In this document: piece by piece, positions 53,291 to 63,387 of the stretch | How the letters are laid out: each line of letters starts with the position of its first letter | Position numbering within the stretch: the first letter of the stretch is position 1 | NCBI RefSeq assembly: GCF_900113115.1 | Contig: NZ_FOOF01000001.1 | Coordinates: forward strand, 612,821-676,820 | DNA from: Duganella sp. CF458 | Lineage (GTDB): Bacteria; Pseudomonadota; Gammaproteobacteria; Burkholderiales; Burkholderiaceae_D | Direction: 5' to 3' | Length of the DNA: 64,000 nt | Made by a program: the position numbers and the translations under genes | The notes under the pieces: generated by a model | What the model saw: the letters and a program-made list of their open reading frames with translations, nothing else | What the model was told of the DNA's origin: nothing | Database searches by the model: none

Positions 53291-54253
53291 ATGAACTACA
53301 TCGCCCCATTCTGGCTGCCTAGCGGCCATTTGCAGACTATCTACCCGGCTACCTGCATAGCCAAGCCCGAGGTCCGTTTCCGCCGCGAGCGGTGGCCGAC
53401 GCCGGACGCGGATTTCATCGATGTCGATTTCGTCGACGGCACGCCGGGCAAGCCATTCGTGGTGCTGTTCCACGGGCTGGAAGGCTCGTCCGACAGCCAT
53501 TACGCACGCGCCCTGATGGCGGAAATCACGCGCCGCGGCTGGTCCGGCGCCGTGCCGCATTTCCGCGGCTGCTCCGGTGAGCCGAACCTGGCGCCGCGCT
53601 TCTACCATTCCGGCGATTCCGGGGAACTGGACTGGATCATCCGCCGCCTGCGTCCGCACGCCACCGGCAAGTTCTACGCTTGCGGCGTGTCGCTGGGCGG
53701 CAATGTCTTGCTGCGCTGGCTGGGCGAGTCGCAGCACCAGGCCGAGTTTGTCGACGCGGCTTGCGCCGTGTCGGCGCCGCTCGACCTGGCGCAGGGCGGC
53801 ACTGCCCTGTCGCGCGGCCTGAGCCGCCTGTACACGCGCATGTTCCTGCAGACGCTGAAGCCGAAATGCCTGGCCAAGCTGCAGCAATTCCCCGGCCTGT
53901 TCGACCTTGATGCGCTGATGGCGGCGCAGGATCTGCACGCCTTCGACAATCTGGTGACGGCCCCGCTGCACGGCTACCGCGATGCGGACGATTACTGGGA
54001 CCGCGCCAGCGCCAAGCACGTGCTGACCGACATTACGGTGCCCACCCTGGTGCTGAACGCAAAGAACGATCCCTTCATGCCTGGCGCATATTTGCCGCGT
54101 AACGCGTCACGCCAGGTGGTGCTGGATTATCCGGAAGAAGGCGGCCATGTGGGATTTGCCACCGGCCGCATGCCGGGCAGCCTCGATTGGCTGCCGCTGC
54201 GCATGTTGAACTTCCTCACCGCGGTCGAAACTCCCGCGATGGCCGAGGCGTGA
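53291..54253 (+). CDS. YheT-family alpha/beta hydrolase
   Basis: The 320-residue protein has the YheT/EMB8 signature: FWLPSGHLQTIYPA at the N-terminus, LFHGLEGSSDSHYARALM, HFRGCSGEPNL, the nucleophile in ACGVSLGGNVLLRWLG, and the late DYPEEGGHVGF. Relatives are thought to be carboxylesterases. ATG 53291 is favoured by homology; the TTG at 53261 is too close to its purine run. Confidence 0.9.
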   Translation: MNYIAPFWLPSGHLQTIYPATCIAKPEVRFRRERWPTPDADFIDVDFVDGTPGKPFVVLFHGLEGSSDSHYARALMAEITRRGWSGAVPHFRGCSGEPNLAPRFYHSGDSGELDWIIRRLRPHATGKFYACGVSLGGNVLLRWLGESQHQAEFVDAACAVSAPLDLAQGGTALSRGLSRLYTRMFLQTLKPKCLAKLQQFPGLFDLDALMAAQDLHAFDNLVTAPLHGYRDADDYWDRASAKHVLTDITVPTLVLNAKNDPFMPGAYLPRNASRQVVLDYPEEGGHVGFATGRMPGSLDWLPLRMLNFLTAVETPAMAEA

Positions 54254-54256
54254 ACC

Positions 54257-54862
54257 ATGGATGACGTAGTCAAACAGGCGATGGCCAAGTGGCCCAATGT
54301 GCCGCACTGCTACGGCTGGCTGGCGCTCGATGCACGCGGCAACTGGCGCATGCGCGATGAACGCGCCCAGCATTTCAACGAGGCCGGCGACAAGCTGACC
54401 AATCCGGCGCTGGTCGGCTTCATCACCCGCAATTACCAGAGCGATGAGCAGGGCCGCTGGTATTTCCAGAACGGGCCGCAGCGCGTGTACCTGAACCTGG
54501 AAACCACGCCCTTCATCGCGCGCACCGATCCGGTCCACGGCTTTGTGCTGCATACCGGCGCACCGCTCGGCGAGATCGATGCGGCCTGGCTGACCGAGGC
54601 CGGCGAACTGCTGCTGCGCAGCGGCGGCGTGCTGGCCCAGCTCGACGACCGCGACTTCGCACAGCTGCTGCCGCAACTGGAGTTGAACGGCCGCCCGGTA
54701 GGCGACAACGCCCTGCTGGCGTGGCTGGATGCCGCGGCCAGCGATCCCGCCAGCCTGTCGCCCCTGACCTTGCGCGTCGGCGAGCGCGCAGTGCCGCTGG
54801 CCGCCATCGCGCGCGACACCGTGCCGCAAGCATTCAGTTTCGAACGCCTGCCGCAACCTTGA
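54257..54862 (+). CDS. Conserved beta-proteobacterial protein of unknown function
   Basis: The 201-residue protein begins MDDVVKQAMAKWPNVPHCYG, a highly characteristic N-terminus of a DUF family in Burkholderiales; I cannot settle the DUF number from memory. NGPQRVYLNLETTPFI is a second conserved block. No signal or membrane helix. It follows the YheT-like gene by 3 bases, so it is coexpressed. Confidence 0.8.
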   Translation: MDDVVKQAMAKWPNVPHCYGWLALDARGNWRMRDERAQHFNEAGDKLTNPALVGFITRNYQSDEQGRWYFQNGPQRVYLNLETTPFIARTDPVHGFVLHTGAPLGEIDAAWLTEAGELLLRSGGVLAQLDDRDFAQLLPQLELNGRPVGDNALLAWLDAAASDPASLSPLTLRVGERAVPLAAIARDTVPQAFSFERLPQP

Positions 54863-54919
54863 CCGGCCGCCCGCTCCGGGGCATGATGTTACGAGAAAAA
54901 CAACCCCGGAGATCTCCTG

Positions 54920-56734
54920 ATGAAACGTGCAGCAAAGTGGCTGGGTGGTATGACGCTCGGCCTGGTCGTACTGGTACTGGCCCTGGTCGCCCACACCTGG
55001 TATTTCAAGCCCATCAAGCTGGACTGGTTCTACGCCCGCGTCTTTGCGGCCTATGCGATCGACAGCCCCGAGATGCTGTCGAGCATGCGCATCCTGCCTG
55101 GCTGGCTGGACTTCTACAGCAAGAAGCTGGATGACGCCTCCCCTGCCCACAGCGCCAAGCAGTTGGCCCAGCTCAAGCAAGACCTGGCGGTCCTGGAGAG
55201 CTACAGCACCGAAGGCCTGGATGCCGAAGGCAAGCTGTCCTACGACACGCTGCGCTTCTTCCTGAAAAGCCAGGTGGAGGGTGAACCGTTCATCGACCAC
55301 GGCTTCCCGGTCAACCAGATGATGGGCGTGCAGAGCATGCAGCCGCAGTTCATGACCGACGTGCACCAGGTCACCGACAAGGGCGAGGCGGAAGCCTATA
55401 TCGCGCGCCTGAACCTGTTCCCGGCGAAGTTCGGCCAGGTGGTGGAGGCGATCCGCCTCAGCGAAAGCAAAGGCATCGTGCCGCCTAAATTCACCGTCGA
55501 CAAGGTGCTGGCGGAGATGAAGGCCGTTGTCGCCGCACCGGTAAAGGAAAATGTGCTGGTGACCAATATGCGCGACAAGCTGGCCAAGGTGAATGGATTG
55601 TCCGATGCCGACCGCAGCGCGCTGCTGGCACGAACCGAGAAGGCGGTGCAGGAAGCGGTTTATCCGGCATACGGCAAGCTGATTGATGCCTTCACCGCGC
55701 TGCAAGCCAAGGCCACTGCCAACAACGGCGCCTGGAGCCTGCCGAACGGCGAGGCATACTACGCCTGGGCGGTGCGCTCGCATACCACCTCGGACATGAC
55801 GCCGCAGCAGGTGCATGAACTGGGCCTGGCCGAAGTGGCACGCGTAGGCGCGGAGATGGATGCCATCCTCAAGGGCGAAGGCCTGAGCGAAGGCTCGATC
55901 GGCAAGCGCGTGCAAATCCTGGCTTCGCGCCCGGAACAGCAATACCCCAATACCGACGAAGGCAAGAAAGCCATGCTGGCGCAGTACCAGGCCATCCTGG
56001 ATGAAGTGAACAAGGGCTTGGGCCCGGTGTTCGACGTGCGCCCGAAACTGGGCGTTGAAGTGCAGGCAGTGCCGGTTGCGTCGCAGGCGACCGCGCCGGG
56101 CGCCTACTATATGCAGGGTTCCTTCGACGGCAGCCGTCCGGGCGTGTTCTACGCCAATATGCGCGCACCGGGTGAGACGCCGAAATTCGCCATGCGCACG
56201 CTGGCTTACCACGAGGGTATCCCGGGCCACCATTTCCAGATCGCGATCCAGCAGGAGATGACGGGCGTGCCGTTTTTCCGCAAGATCATTCCATTCACCG
56301 CCTATCACGAAGGCTGGGCGCTATACGCGGAACGGCTGGCGGCGGAGCAAGGCTTCCAGAAAACCCCGCTGGACAACCTGGGCCGCCTGCGCGACGAGAT
56401 GATGCGCGCTACCCGCCTGGTGGTCGATACCGGCATCCACTACAAGCGCTGGACGCGCGAACAGGCGACCGATTACATGATGAACACCACCGGTATGGCG
56501 GAAGGCGACGTGACGGCGGAGATCGAGCGCTACTTCGTCATCCCAGGCCAGGCGCTGGCATACAAGGTGGGCATGCTGAAGATCCTCGCGCTGCGCGAAC
56601 AGGCGAAGAAGGAGCTTGGCGACAAGTTCGACCTGAAGCAGTTCCACAACGAAGTGCTGGTACACGGCGCCCTGCCAATGACCCTGTTGGAAGGCGTGGT
56701 CAATGACTGGGTCGCCAAGCGGAAGGCCGCATGA
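54920..56734 (+). CDS. DUF885-family metallopeptidase-like protein, membrane anchored
   Basis: The 604-residue protein has one N-terminal membrane helix (GMTLGLVVLVLALVAHTWYF) and a large domain facing the periplasm. The DUF885 metal site is visible as AYHEGIPGHHFQ and AYHEGWALYAERL, with RLVVDTGIHYKRWT. The family resembles thermolysin-like or carboxypeptidase Taq folds, so peptidase activity is likely but unproven. ATGA overlap with the TPR gene. Confidence 0.88.
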   Translation: MKRAAKWLGGMTLGLVVLVLALVAHTWYFKPIKLDWFYARVFAAYAIDSPEMLSSMRILPGWLDFYSKKLDDASPAHSAKQLAQLKQDLAVLESYSTEGLDAEGKLSYDTLRFFLKSQVEGEPFIDHGFPVNQMMGVQSMQPQFMTDVHQVTDKGEAEAYIARLNLFPAKFGQVVEAIRLSESKGIVPPKFTVDKVLAEMKAVVAAPVKENVLVTNMRDKLAKVNGLSDADRSALLARTEKAVQEAVYPAYGKLIDAFTALQAKATANNGAWSLPNGEAYYAWAVRSHTTSDMTPQQVHELGLAEVARVGAEMDAILKGEGLSEGSIGKRVQILASRPEQQYPNTDEGKKAMLAQYQAILDEVNKGLGPVFDVRPKLGVEVQAVPVASQATAPGAYYMQGSFDGSRPGVFYANMRAPGETPKFAMRTLAYHEGIPGHHFQIAIQQEMTGVPFFRKIIPFTAYHEGWALYAERLAAEQGFQKTPLDNLGRLRDEMMRATRLVVDTGIHYKRWTREQATDYMMNTTGMAEGDVTAEIERYFVIPGQALAYKVGMLKILALREQAKKELGDKFDLKQFHNEVLVHGALPMTLLEGVVNDWVAKRKAA

Positions 56735-57615
56735 ACGATTTAGAACGTGCGGAAGAGCTGAACGACCAGGGCATCGCCCACCATGAGGCAGGCGATGACG
56801 AACTGGCGCTGCAGGCCTACGAGGAAGCGCTTCGCCTGAACCCTGGTGCGGCGAAAACGCTTTACAACATGGGCCTGGTCTACAAGTACCGCAATGACTG
56901 GCGCAAGTGCTTCGAATACAACCAGCGGGCATATACGCTGCGTCCGGACGATGAGGCAAGCCGCTGGAACCTGGCCATTGCGGCGACTGCGCTGCGCGAC
57001 TGGGCCTCGGCGCGCAAGGCGTGGGCCGACAACGGCATCGAACTCGATGGAGTCGCTGGGCCAATCAATGGCGACTACGGCCCAACGCCTGTCCGGCTTA
57101 ACCCGGACGGCGATGGTGAAGTGGTCTGGGGCACCCGTATCGACCCGGTGCGCGCGATACTGCGCAATATTCCCTATCCGGAGTCCGGCTTCCGCTGCGG
57201 CGACATCATCCTGCACGATGGCGCCGGTGTCGGTTCGCGCGTATCGCGTGGCAGGGAGTATATGGTGTTCAATGTCCTGGAACTATTCGAAGCATCGAAG
57301 CTCAGCACGTTCTGCCTGGAAGTGAAGGAAGCTACCGAACAGCAAATGGCTGCATTGGAGGCAGCATTCAATGCCGCCGACATGCCGTTTGAAGACTGGA
57401 CAGCCAATGTACGTACGCTATGCAAGGCGTGCAGCGAAGGCGTTCCGCACGAGCATGCCGAGGACGACCAGCAGGCCCCCCAGTGGAATCCAACGCGGCT
57501 GGCCGGCATTGCCGCAACCTCGTTCGAAGCGATCGAAGCGATCCTCGACCAGGTCCCCGGCATCGCGCAGATGCAGGTAGAGATTTCGCTCGAGCTGGAA
57601 GCGCCGGCGGATTAA
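56731..57615 (+). CDS. TPR-repeat protein
   Basis: The 294-residue protein has three TPR motifs in residues 1-110 (EELNDQGIAHHEAGDDELAL, TLYNMGLVYKYRNDWRKCFE, SRWNLAIAATALRDWASARK). A conserved downstream domain follows with PVRLNPDGDGEVVWGTRIDP and several cysteines (RTLCKACSEG). TPR proteins are scaffolds; the second domain is common in bacterial proteins of unknown role. It is translationally coupled to the DUF885 gene. Confidence 0.85.
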   Translation: MNDLERAEELNDQGIAHHEAGDDELALQAYEEALRLNPGAAKTLYNMGLVYKYRNDWRKCFEYNQRAYTLRPDDEASRWNLAIAATALRDWASARKAWADNGIELDGVAGPINGDYGPTPVRLNPDGDGEVVWGTRIDPVRAILRNIPYPESGFRCGDIILHDGAGVGSRVSRGREYMVFNVLELFEASKLSTFCLEVKEATEQQMAALEAAFNAADMPFEDWTANVRTLCKACSEGVPHEHAEDDQQAPQWNPTRLAGIAATSFEAIEAILDQVPGIAQMQVEISLELEAPAD

Positions 57616-59168
57616 TCCTTGTCTTTCTTCTTATCGCCCAGCATTTCCTTACGCTTCGCCTGCAACTCACGCTCGCGGGCGTCGATCACCGACTGGTCGT
57701 AGTAGGTCGCGTCCGGGGCTTTGCGGGCCAGCGCAAGCTGGTCCAGCGCCGCCAGCACACCGCCCAGCAGCACATACGATTCCGCCAGCGAGATGTGCTG
57801 CAGGGCGATCTTGCCTTGCTTGGCGTAGGCCTGCGCCATGTAGTCGTGCAGTTCCGGCTCGCGCCGGTACATCTGTAGCTGGTCGCGCAGGAAACGCGTG
57901 GCTTCGTCATACTTCCCGCCCTTGATCAGGGCATCGGCGTACTGCCACACCAGGCCGCGCGACAGTGGATAGCGGCCCTGCGCCTGCTTCGCCTCTTCAA
58001 TGGCAGCGGCTATCACCTCCGGCTTACCCTCCTGCGCCAGCTTGATCTCGAGCGACAGATAGGCCAGCGCCGAATCGGTCGTGCCGCGCGGGATCGGGGT
58101 ACTGAACGCGCCCGCGACCGGCGGCTTGTCGATGGTGGCGCGCGCCTTGTCGAGCCACTCCTGGGCGGCAGTGAATTCGGAGCGCTTGAGCGACACCATG
58201 GCCAGGCCGTACTGGCCGGCTGCCACGTTCTGGCGGCCCGGCTGCTGGATCTGGTTCCTGAACACGGCTTCGGTGTCCGACAGGCCCTTGCTGCTCTCGT
58301 CCTGCAGTACACGGGCACGGGCGCGGATCAGGTGGAAGTCCATGCCGTCGACGCGCTGGCTGAACTTCTGCTCGCGGATGCGTGCCTGGATATCGGCGAT
58401 ACGTTCCGTGGTCAGCGGGTGGGTCAGCAGCCAGGGCGGCATCAGGTCGCTGTACATGCGCGTGCTGTTCTGCATGCGCTGGAAGAAGGACACCATGCCG
58501 CTGGCGTCATAGCCGGCAGCATTCATGATCTGGAAACCGACGCGGTCCGCCTCGCGCTCCGCATCACGGCCAAAATTCAATTGGCGCTGGATCGCCAGCC
58601 CCTGCCCGCCCATGAATACGCCCATTGCCGCATCGGAACTGGACTTGGCCGCCAGCGCGGCCAGCAGCATTGCAGCCAGGGGGATCAAGGCATCGGTCTT
58701 CTGCGCCCCAAGCTGGCGCGCGATATGCCGCTGCGCCACGTGGCCGATTTCGTGCGACAGCACGGAGGCCAGCTCGGACTCATTCTGCGCCGCCAGCAGC
58801 AGTTGCGAGTGCACGCCGATATAGCCGCCTGGCATGGCAAACGCGTTCAGGTTCTTGTCGCGGATCGCGAAGAAATAGTATTCGAGGTTGGCGTCGCCGC
58901 GCGCGCCCGGCCGCGCATCCACCAGCTTGGTGCCGAAATTATTCAGGTATTCGATGATGGGCGGATCATCCAGGTAGTCGCGCTCGAAGCGCAGGCTTTG
59001 CATGATCTCTTCACCCAGGCGCTTCTCCATCACCGGGGACATGTCCTCGCGCGAAGCATCGCCCAGCGTCGGCAATTCGGTCTGCTGCGCCTGCCCTGCC
59101 GGGGCGGCGATCAGCAGGCCGGAAACCAGTGCCGCCAGCAAGGGGCGGCGAAAATGTAGTGCATTCAC
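57612..59168 (-). CDS. BepA-like M48 metalloprotease with TPR
   Basis: The 518-residue exported protein has a signal peptide ([20 protein letters not shown]). The M48 zinc site [14 protein letters not shown] has a distal Glu in the [15 protein letters not shown] block, and the C-terminal half (from about residue 300) is made of TPR-like helices. E. coli BepA degrades misassembled LptD and BamA in the periplasm. GTG 59168 fits the signal peptide best; the tail is Lys/Asp-rich. Confidence 0.9.
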   Translation of the reverse strand: MNALHFRRPLLAALVSGLLIAAPAGQAQQTELPTLGDASREDMSPVMEKRLGEEIMQSLRFERDYLDDPPIIEYLNNFGTKLVDARPGARGDANLEYYFFAIRDKNLNAFAMPGGYIGVHSQLLLAAQNESELASVLSHEIGHVAQRHIARQLGAQKTDALIPLAAMLLAALAAKSSSDAAMGVFMGGQGLAIQRQLNFGRDAEREADRVGFQIMNAAGYDASGMVSFFQRMQNSTRMYSDLMPPWLLTHPLTTERIADIQARIREQKFSQRVDGMDFHLIRARARVLQDESSKGLSDTEAVFRNQIQQPGRQNVAAGQYGLAMVSLKRSEFTAAQEWLDKARATIDKPPVAGAFSTPIPRGTTDSALAYLSLEIKLAQEGKPEVIAAAIEEAKQAQGRYPLSRGLVWQYADALIKGGKYDEATRFLRDQLQMYRREPELHDYMAQAYAKQGKIALQHISLAESYVLLGGVLAALDQLALARKAPDATYYDQSVIDARERELQAKRKEMLGDKKKDKD

Positions 59169-59204
59169 AGTGCTATCATACCCGTTCAACAAGAGAGCTA
59201 CGCG

Positions 59205-59681
59205 ATGACCGAACACCTTACTCATTTTGACGCTGCCGGCCAAGCCCATATGGTCGATGTCGGCGCCAAGGCCGAAACCCACCGCATTGCCGTCGCCACC
59301 GGCAGTATCCGCATGAAGCCGGAAACGCTGGCGCTCATTCTATCGGGAACCGCCAAGAAAGGGGACGTACTTGGCATCGCCCGCATTGCCGCCATCATGG
59401 CCTCCAAGCGCACGGCCGACCTGGTGCCCCTGTGCCACCCCTTGGCTTTGACCCGCGTCGCTGTGGACTTTACCACCGATGAACCCAGCAACACCGTGCA
59501 TTGCCGCGCCCAAGTGGAAACCTACGGCAAGACCGGCGTGGAGATGGAAGCGCTGACCGCGGTGCAGGTCGGCCTCTTGACCGTGTACGACATGTGCAAG
59601 GCCGTCGACCGCGGCATGGTCATGACCGACATCCGCGTCACTGAAAAAGCGGGCGGCAAGTCCGGCGACTGGAAAGCCTGA
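59205..59681 (+). CDS. moaC: Cyclic pyranopterin monophosphate synthase MoaC
   Basis: The 158-residue enzyme has [54 protein letters not shown] and the C-terminal [17 protein letters not shown]. It converts the MoaA product to cPMP in molybdenum cofactor synthesis. It is divergent from the protease gene with a 36-base gap. Other moa genes are not in the window. Confidence 0.96.
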   Translation: MTEHLTHFDAAGQAHMVDVGAKAETHRIAVATGSIRMKPETLALILSGTAKKGDVLGIARIAAIMASKRTADLVPLCHPLALTRVAVDFTTDEPSNTVHCRAQVETYGKTGVEMEALTAVQVGLLTVYDMCKAVDRGMVMTDIRVTEKAGGKSGDWKA

Positions 59682-60898
59682 TGCTGCGCCGGGTGGCCGT
59701 GGCGGCATGCCTTGCCCTGCTCGCAGCATGCGACAGCGATAGCGGCGGACGCGGTGCGATGGCCGAGGTGGCAAATGCCGACTGGCACCGCAAAGACCTC
59801 AACGCGCACCTGTCACGCTGGCTGACGGTGGCGCCCACGCCTTCCGGCTTGCTGCAGGGGCAGTTCGATCGCAATTGGCAGGCCCCCGGCAAAGTCAGCG
59901 GCGACCTGACATTGCACAGCCGCCTGGTGTACACCATGCTGGTGGGCTACGAGGCGACTGGCGATGCACGCTACCTCGAAGTGGCAAAGCGCGGCACGGA
60001 CTTCCTGCTCGCGTCTTTCCACGACCCGCTGCACGGGGGATTCTTCCAGGTTGTCGATGCGAACGGCAAGCCGGTCAGCACCACCAAGAACAGCTACGGC
60101 CATGCATTTGCATTGCTGGCACTCTCGCACGCGGCACGCGTGACGCGAGAGCCAAAATACAAGGCGGCAGCGCTGGCGGCCTGGCAGGATATCCGCCGCA
60201 ACCTGCGCGAACCGGACGGCGGCTTGCGCGGCGCGGCGCCGCGCGATTTTGGACCGACTCAGGAAGGCAAGCACTCACAGAATCCCCTGATGCATATGTT
60301 CGAGGCCCAACTGGCCCTGATCGATGCCACCGGCGACCAGAACGTGTTAGCCGATACCCGCGAGCTGGGCGACTTCGTGCTGAACCGGCTCATGGTTGGC
60401 CTGCCCGACGGTGGTGCTTATATTCCGGAGTGGTATGACGCGCAGTGGAAGCCGATTACCGGCGAGGACGGTTTCACCGACCTCGGACACCAATTCGAAT
60501 GGAGCCACCTGCTGCGCAGCGCGGAACAGCGTGGCCTGCCACCGATCTATGCCGACGTGGCGGACCGCTTGTTGAAGTTCGCCGTGGCGAATGGCTATGA
60601 CGAACAGGATGGCGGCATCTTCAATCGCATGTCGCCCAGCGGCCGGGTCGACCGCAGCAAATACTGGTGGCAGCAGGCGGAAGGCATGAAGGCCTTCCTG
60701 GCCGTGGCCCAGCGCCCGGAGATGGCGCGGCGTTATCATGAAACGCTGGAGCTGGTGGGCAAGGAAATCATCGACCACGACAACGGCGGCTGGCGCTTCG
60801 GCGCGAAATCAACTTGCGGCGAGGGCTGCAACAAGATGCAGCCCGATCCGTACCATCTGGTGGGCCTGGACTGGGCAGTCCTATCGACAAAGCAATAG
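59681..60898 (+). CDS. AGE (N-acylglucosamine 2-epimerase) family lipoprotein
   Basis: The 405-residue protein starts with a lipobox (LALLAACDSDS) and carries an alpha/alpha barrel with NSYGHAFALLALSHAARVT, HMFEAQLALIDATGD, LGHQFEWSHLLR and KYWWQQAEGMKAFLAV. Relatives isomerise mannose/glucose/fructose or N-acylglucosamine; a lipoprotein form at the cell surface is unusual. Its ATG overlaps the moaC stop (TGATG). Confidence 0.85.
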   Translation: MLRRVAVAACLALLAACDSDSGGRGAMAEVANADWHRKDLNAHLSRWLTVAPTPSGLLQGQFDRNWQAPGKVSGDLTLHSRLVYTMLVGYEATGDARYLEVAKRGTDFLLASFHDPLHGGFFQVVDANGKPVSTTKNSYGHAFALLALSHAARVTREPKYKAAALAAWQDIRRNLREPDGGLRGAAPRDFGPTQEGKHSQNPLMHMFEAQLALIDATGDQNVLADTRELGDFVLNRLMVGLPDGGAYIPEWYDAQWKPITGEDGFTDLGHQFEWSHLLRSAEQRGLPPIYADVADRLLKFAVANGYDEQDGGIFNRMSPSGRVDRSKYWWQQAEGMKAFLAVAQRPEMARRYHETLELVGKEIIDHDNGGWRFGAKSTCGEGCNKMQPDPYHLVGLDWAVLSTKQ

Positions 60899-60955
60899 TT
60901 GGTGCGCGGCCCTATTGTACAATGGGCAATTGCTCATAAATAGACAATAACGACG

Positions 60956-61654
60956 ATGGCGAGCGAAAACAAATTGCAGGAATATGCGTTTGAACAGATG
61001 AACCTGCAGGTCGGCGGGCGCATCCAGTTGATCACCCATCGCACCCTGCGCCCCATGCAGCATTTTTCGACCGTGATCGGCTGGGTGCGCGACGAGTACA
61101 TGATCGTCAAGATCCCGATGGAGAACAACGGACCGATCTCCGTTACCGAGGGCGACAAGCTGACCGTTCGCGTATTCTCCGGCGTGAACGTCTGCTCATT
61201 CTCGACGGTCGTGCAGCGCGTCTTCCTTCGGCCGCTGATGTATGCGCATGTGGCCTTCCCGAGCGAAATCCAGGGCACCAGCCTGCGTGCCGCCATGCGG
61301 GTGAAGGTCGAGATTCCGGCCAAGATGTCGCGCGACGATGGGAGCCATGCTTCCGTGTTCCTGGTAAATCTGAGCGTATCCGGCGCACTGATCGAATCGG
61401 CCCAACCATTGAGCCGCGAGGGAGAGACGGTGCAACTGGACTTCACGCTACTGGCTCCGCCCGATGACCGGCAAGTGCGCATCAATACATCCGTGCTGGT
61501 GCGCAATGCCACAGTGGCACAATCGCAGAAGATGGACGGGAGGGATGTGTTCAGCTATGGCGTGCAATTCACCGGCCTCGATCCGGCGCACTTCACCTTG
61601 CTGCAAAACCTGACTTACGAGGCCATGCTGGCTGATCGTCAAAAAATCGTGTGA
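60956..61654 (+). CDS. PilZ-domain protein with YcgR-like N-terminus
   Basis: The 232-residue protein has an N-terminal YcgR-N-like domain (about residues 5-105). The PilZ domain follows, with the c-di-GMP motif RAAMR and the downstream NLSVSG (D/N-x-S-x-x-G). Both arginines are present, so c-di-GMP binding is expected. Its location next to two pilin genes suggests a role in surface motility or pilus control. Copies of two pieces of its 3' end recur downstream at 61874 and 62770. Confidence 0.9.
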   Translation: MASENKLQEYAFEQMNLQVGGRIQLITHRTLRPMQHFSTVIGWVRDEYMIVKIPMENNGPISVTEGDKLTVRVFSGVNVCSFSTVVQRVFLRPLMYAHVAFPSEIQGTSLRAAMRVKVEIPAKMSRDDGSHASVFLVNLSVSGALIESAQPLSREGETVQLDFTLLAPPDDRQVRINTSVLVRNATVAQSQKMDGRDVFSYGVQFTGLDPAHFTLLQNLTYEAMLADRQKIV

Positions 61655-61909
61655 GCACAATGCTGCTGGCTTCGTGCATCGCCAGCCAGCAGCGCCGTGA
61701 TACGTACCACCCCATGTTCGTCTTGGCTGCCCAGGCACCTTAAAACTCACCTTCATGACATCACGGTCACCAAGCCGTCACCTCACTGAGGCTTGACTCC
61801 GGCGTCCCAACACGCGGTGTCCTTAGCCAACCAAAGCACTCACGCGGTTTTGCAACTTTCCAAGCTGGATTGTCGCACTTCACCTTGCTGCAAAACCTGT
61901 CTTCCATAT
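61655..61909. other. Spacer with a copy of a pilZ 3' fragment
   Basis: No coding region is visible. Bases 61874-61899 are identical to 26 bases of the pilZ gene (61587-61612). The rest appears to be decayed sequence between the PilZ gene and the first pilin terminator. Confidence 0.7.
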
Positions 61910-61938
61910 AAAAAACCGGGCCGAAGCCCGGTTTTTTT
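61910..61938 (-). terminator. Terminator of pilin gene 1
   Basis: AAAAAA-CCGGGC-CGAA-GCCCGG-TTTTTTT is a strong stem with A/T runs on both sides. It lies 16 bases past the pilin stop in the direction of transcription and could also stop rightward transcription from pilZ. Confidence 0.9.
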
Positions 61939-61954
61939 ATTACTACGAGTTAGA

Positions 61955-62434
61955 TTAAGGAGCTACGTTGTTCTTTACGACTGCAGCGTACACCGCTGGT
62001 GCGTCTGCCTCAACGATGTCGGTGGTGTTTTTCCACTTCATACTCGAATCTTTGGTATCCAGGGACGGGGCGAAGGTAATGGTCTTGCCGTCAGCTGCGG
62101 GGAAGATGCCTATAGCCAGCTTGATCTTGATTTCGCCATTGTTAACCGATTCTAGCGAAGCAACTTCCTTGGTTGGCTTGAAGTCGGCGATCTTGGTGAT
62201 GCTATTGGAGCCAGCGTCGCAGTTGTCGAACACGCCGCCTGCTTCTTGAACGCACACTGCAACTGCGGCCTTGATCGAGTCGACGGCGGTAAGCGCGTTG
62301 GCGATCTTTGCTTTGCCGGTGTAATCCGAATAAGCTGGGATTGCTACAGCGGCCAAAATACCGATAATGGCCACAACGATCATCAGTTCGATCAGGGTGA
62401 AACCGGCTTGTGCTTGACGCCTAATGGATTGCAT
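61955..62434 (-). CDS. pilA: Type IV pilin (PilA-like), copy 1
   Basis: The 159-residue prepilin has a short leader cut before [20 protein letters not shown] (residue 12 is the Phe of the mature start), followed by the long N-terminal helix. It has an Ala/Thr/Lys-rich globular domain with a likely disulphide between VCVQEAGG and FDNCDAGS. Type IV pili serve twitching, adhesion and DNA uptake. AAGGAG precedes the ATG. It is paralogous to the pilin at 62848 and has a sigma-54 promoter. Confidence 0.92.
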   Translation of the reverse strand: MQSIRRQAQAGFTLIELMIVVAIIGILAAVAIPAYSDYTGKAKIANALTAVDSIKAAVAVCVQEAGGVFDNCDAGSNSITKIADFKPTKEVASLESVNNGEIKIKLAIGIFPAADGKTITFAPSLDTKDSSMKWKNTTDIVEADAPAVYAAVVKNNVAP

Positions 62435-62476
62435 TTGGTGCTCCTTCAAGTAAATTGAGTCTGATGCGGGGGTAAT

Positions 62477-62492
62477 AGCAATCGCCATGCCA
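62477..62492 (-). promoter_or_regulatory. Sigma-54 promoter of pilin gene 1
   Basis: On the minus strand TGGCAT-GGCGA-TTGCT matches the sigma-54 consensus apart from one base, with the GG and GC elements correctly spaced. It lies 42 bases ahead of the pilin ATG. Pilin genes are classically controlled by PilS/PilR and sigma-54. Confidence 0.75.
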
Positions 62493-62801
62493 GCTCCATC
62501 AAGGCTGCTGTTTGAGTGTCCGAATGACAGACCAGGCACCGGTTCGGAGGTACCGCTTGCGAGTTAAGTTAAAATGCCTACCCTTTGGTGCCGCGATGAT
62601 TTCGGTACCATTCATTTTTTCCCACCGATGTACTAGCTTTGTCGAGCCCGTTTTCTCAGCTACTGGTTGCGAGGCAATCACACGAGCCCCCCATCAGGGT
62701 CGAGCATTTCCGTCATGTTCGACGGGATGCCCTGGACGTTTTCCCGCCCCCAGAAAAACACTGGTGCCGATGCTGGCTGACCGGCAAAAAATCGTTTGTG
62801 C
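62493..62801. other. Spacer between the pilin genes with repeat relics
   Basis: No gene is visible. GACAGACCAGGCACCGGTTC near 62526 resembles part of the hairpin repeat at 4332. Bases 62770-62795 match the pilZ 3' end (61625-61650) at 24 of 26 positions and still read LADRQKIV in frame, a relic of a duplicated pilZ end. Confidence 0.7.
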
Positions 62802-62833
62802 AAAAAAAAACCGGGCCGAAGCCCGGTCTTTTT
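62802..62833 (-). terminator. Terminator of pilin gene 2
   Basis: An A-run, CCGGGC-CGAA-GCCCGG and a T-rich run form the same hairpin as at 61910, 15 bases past the stop of the second pilin gene. The near identity of the two terminators supports duplication of the whole pilin unit. Confidence 0.9.
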
Positions 62834-62847
62834 ACTAGCTAGGTAGA

Positions 62848-63336
62848 TTAGGTACCTACGTTATTCTTGGTGATTGCAGAGTAGACTGCTGGCGCATTTG
62901 CCTGGGCGATGTTGGTGGTGGTGTTCCACTTCACGGTCGAATCTTTAGCATCCAGGGTTGGGGTGAAGGTGATGGTCTTGCCATCTGCTTCCGAGGAAAT
63001 GCCGGTGGCCAGGGTGATGGTAATGGCGCCGTCCGTCACAGAAGCAAGATTAGCTACTTCTTTGGTTGCCTTGAAGTCGCCAGTCGCAGTGATACCGTTG
63101 GAGCCGGCGTCGCAGCTATCTTTCACGCCGCCTGCTTCTTGGATGCACACGGAAACTGCGGTCTTGATCGAGTCAGCAGCGGTGATCGCGTTGGCGATCT
63201 TAGCCTTTGCGGTGTAATCCGAATAGGCTGGGATTGCTACTGCAGCCAGGATACCAATAATGGCCACAACGATCATCAGTTCGATCAGGGTGAAGCCGGC
63301 TTGTGCTTGGCGCTTAATCATTTTCACGGATTTCAT
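62848..63336 (-). CDS. pilA: Type IV pilin (PilA-like), copy 2
   Basis: The 162-residue prepilin has the leader [14 protein letters not shown] cut before [20 protein letters not shown]. The globular domain has Cys in VCIQEAGG and KDSCDAGS. It is closely related to copy 1, differing mostly in the globular part (for example [10 protein letters not shown] against [10 protein letters not shown]). AAGGAG precedes the ATG. It has a perfect sigma-54 promoter upstream. Confidence 0.92.
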   Translation of the reverse strand: MKSVKMIKRQAQAGFTLIELMIVVAIIGILAAVAIPAYSDYTAKAKIANAITAADSIKTAVSVCIQEAGGVKDSCDAGSNGITATGDFKATKEVANLASVTDGAITITLATGISSEADGKTITFTPTLDAKDSTVKWNTTTNIAQANAPAVYSAITKNNVGT

Positions 63337-63387
63337 TTGCAACTCCTTCAGAGAAAGAAACAAAATTGGGTGCGACACTGGAGTATC

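Noticed and set aside
54107..56308. Long open frame antisense to the DUF885 gene
   Set aside because: Biased His/Gln/Arg composition and no motifs; coding evidence is on the plus strand.
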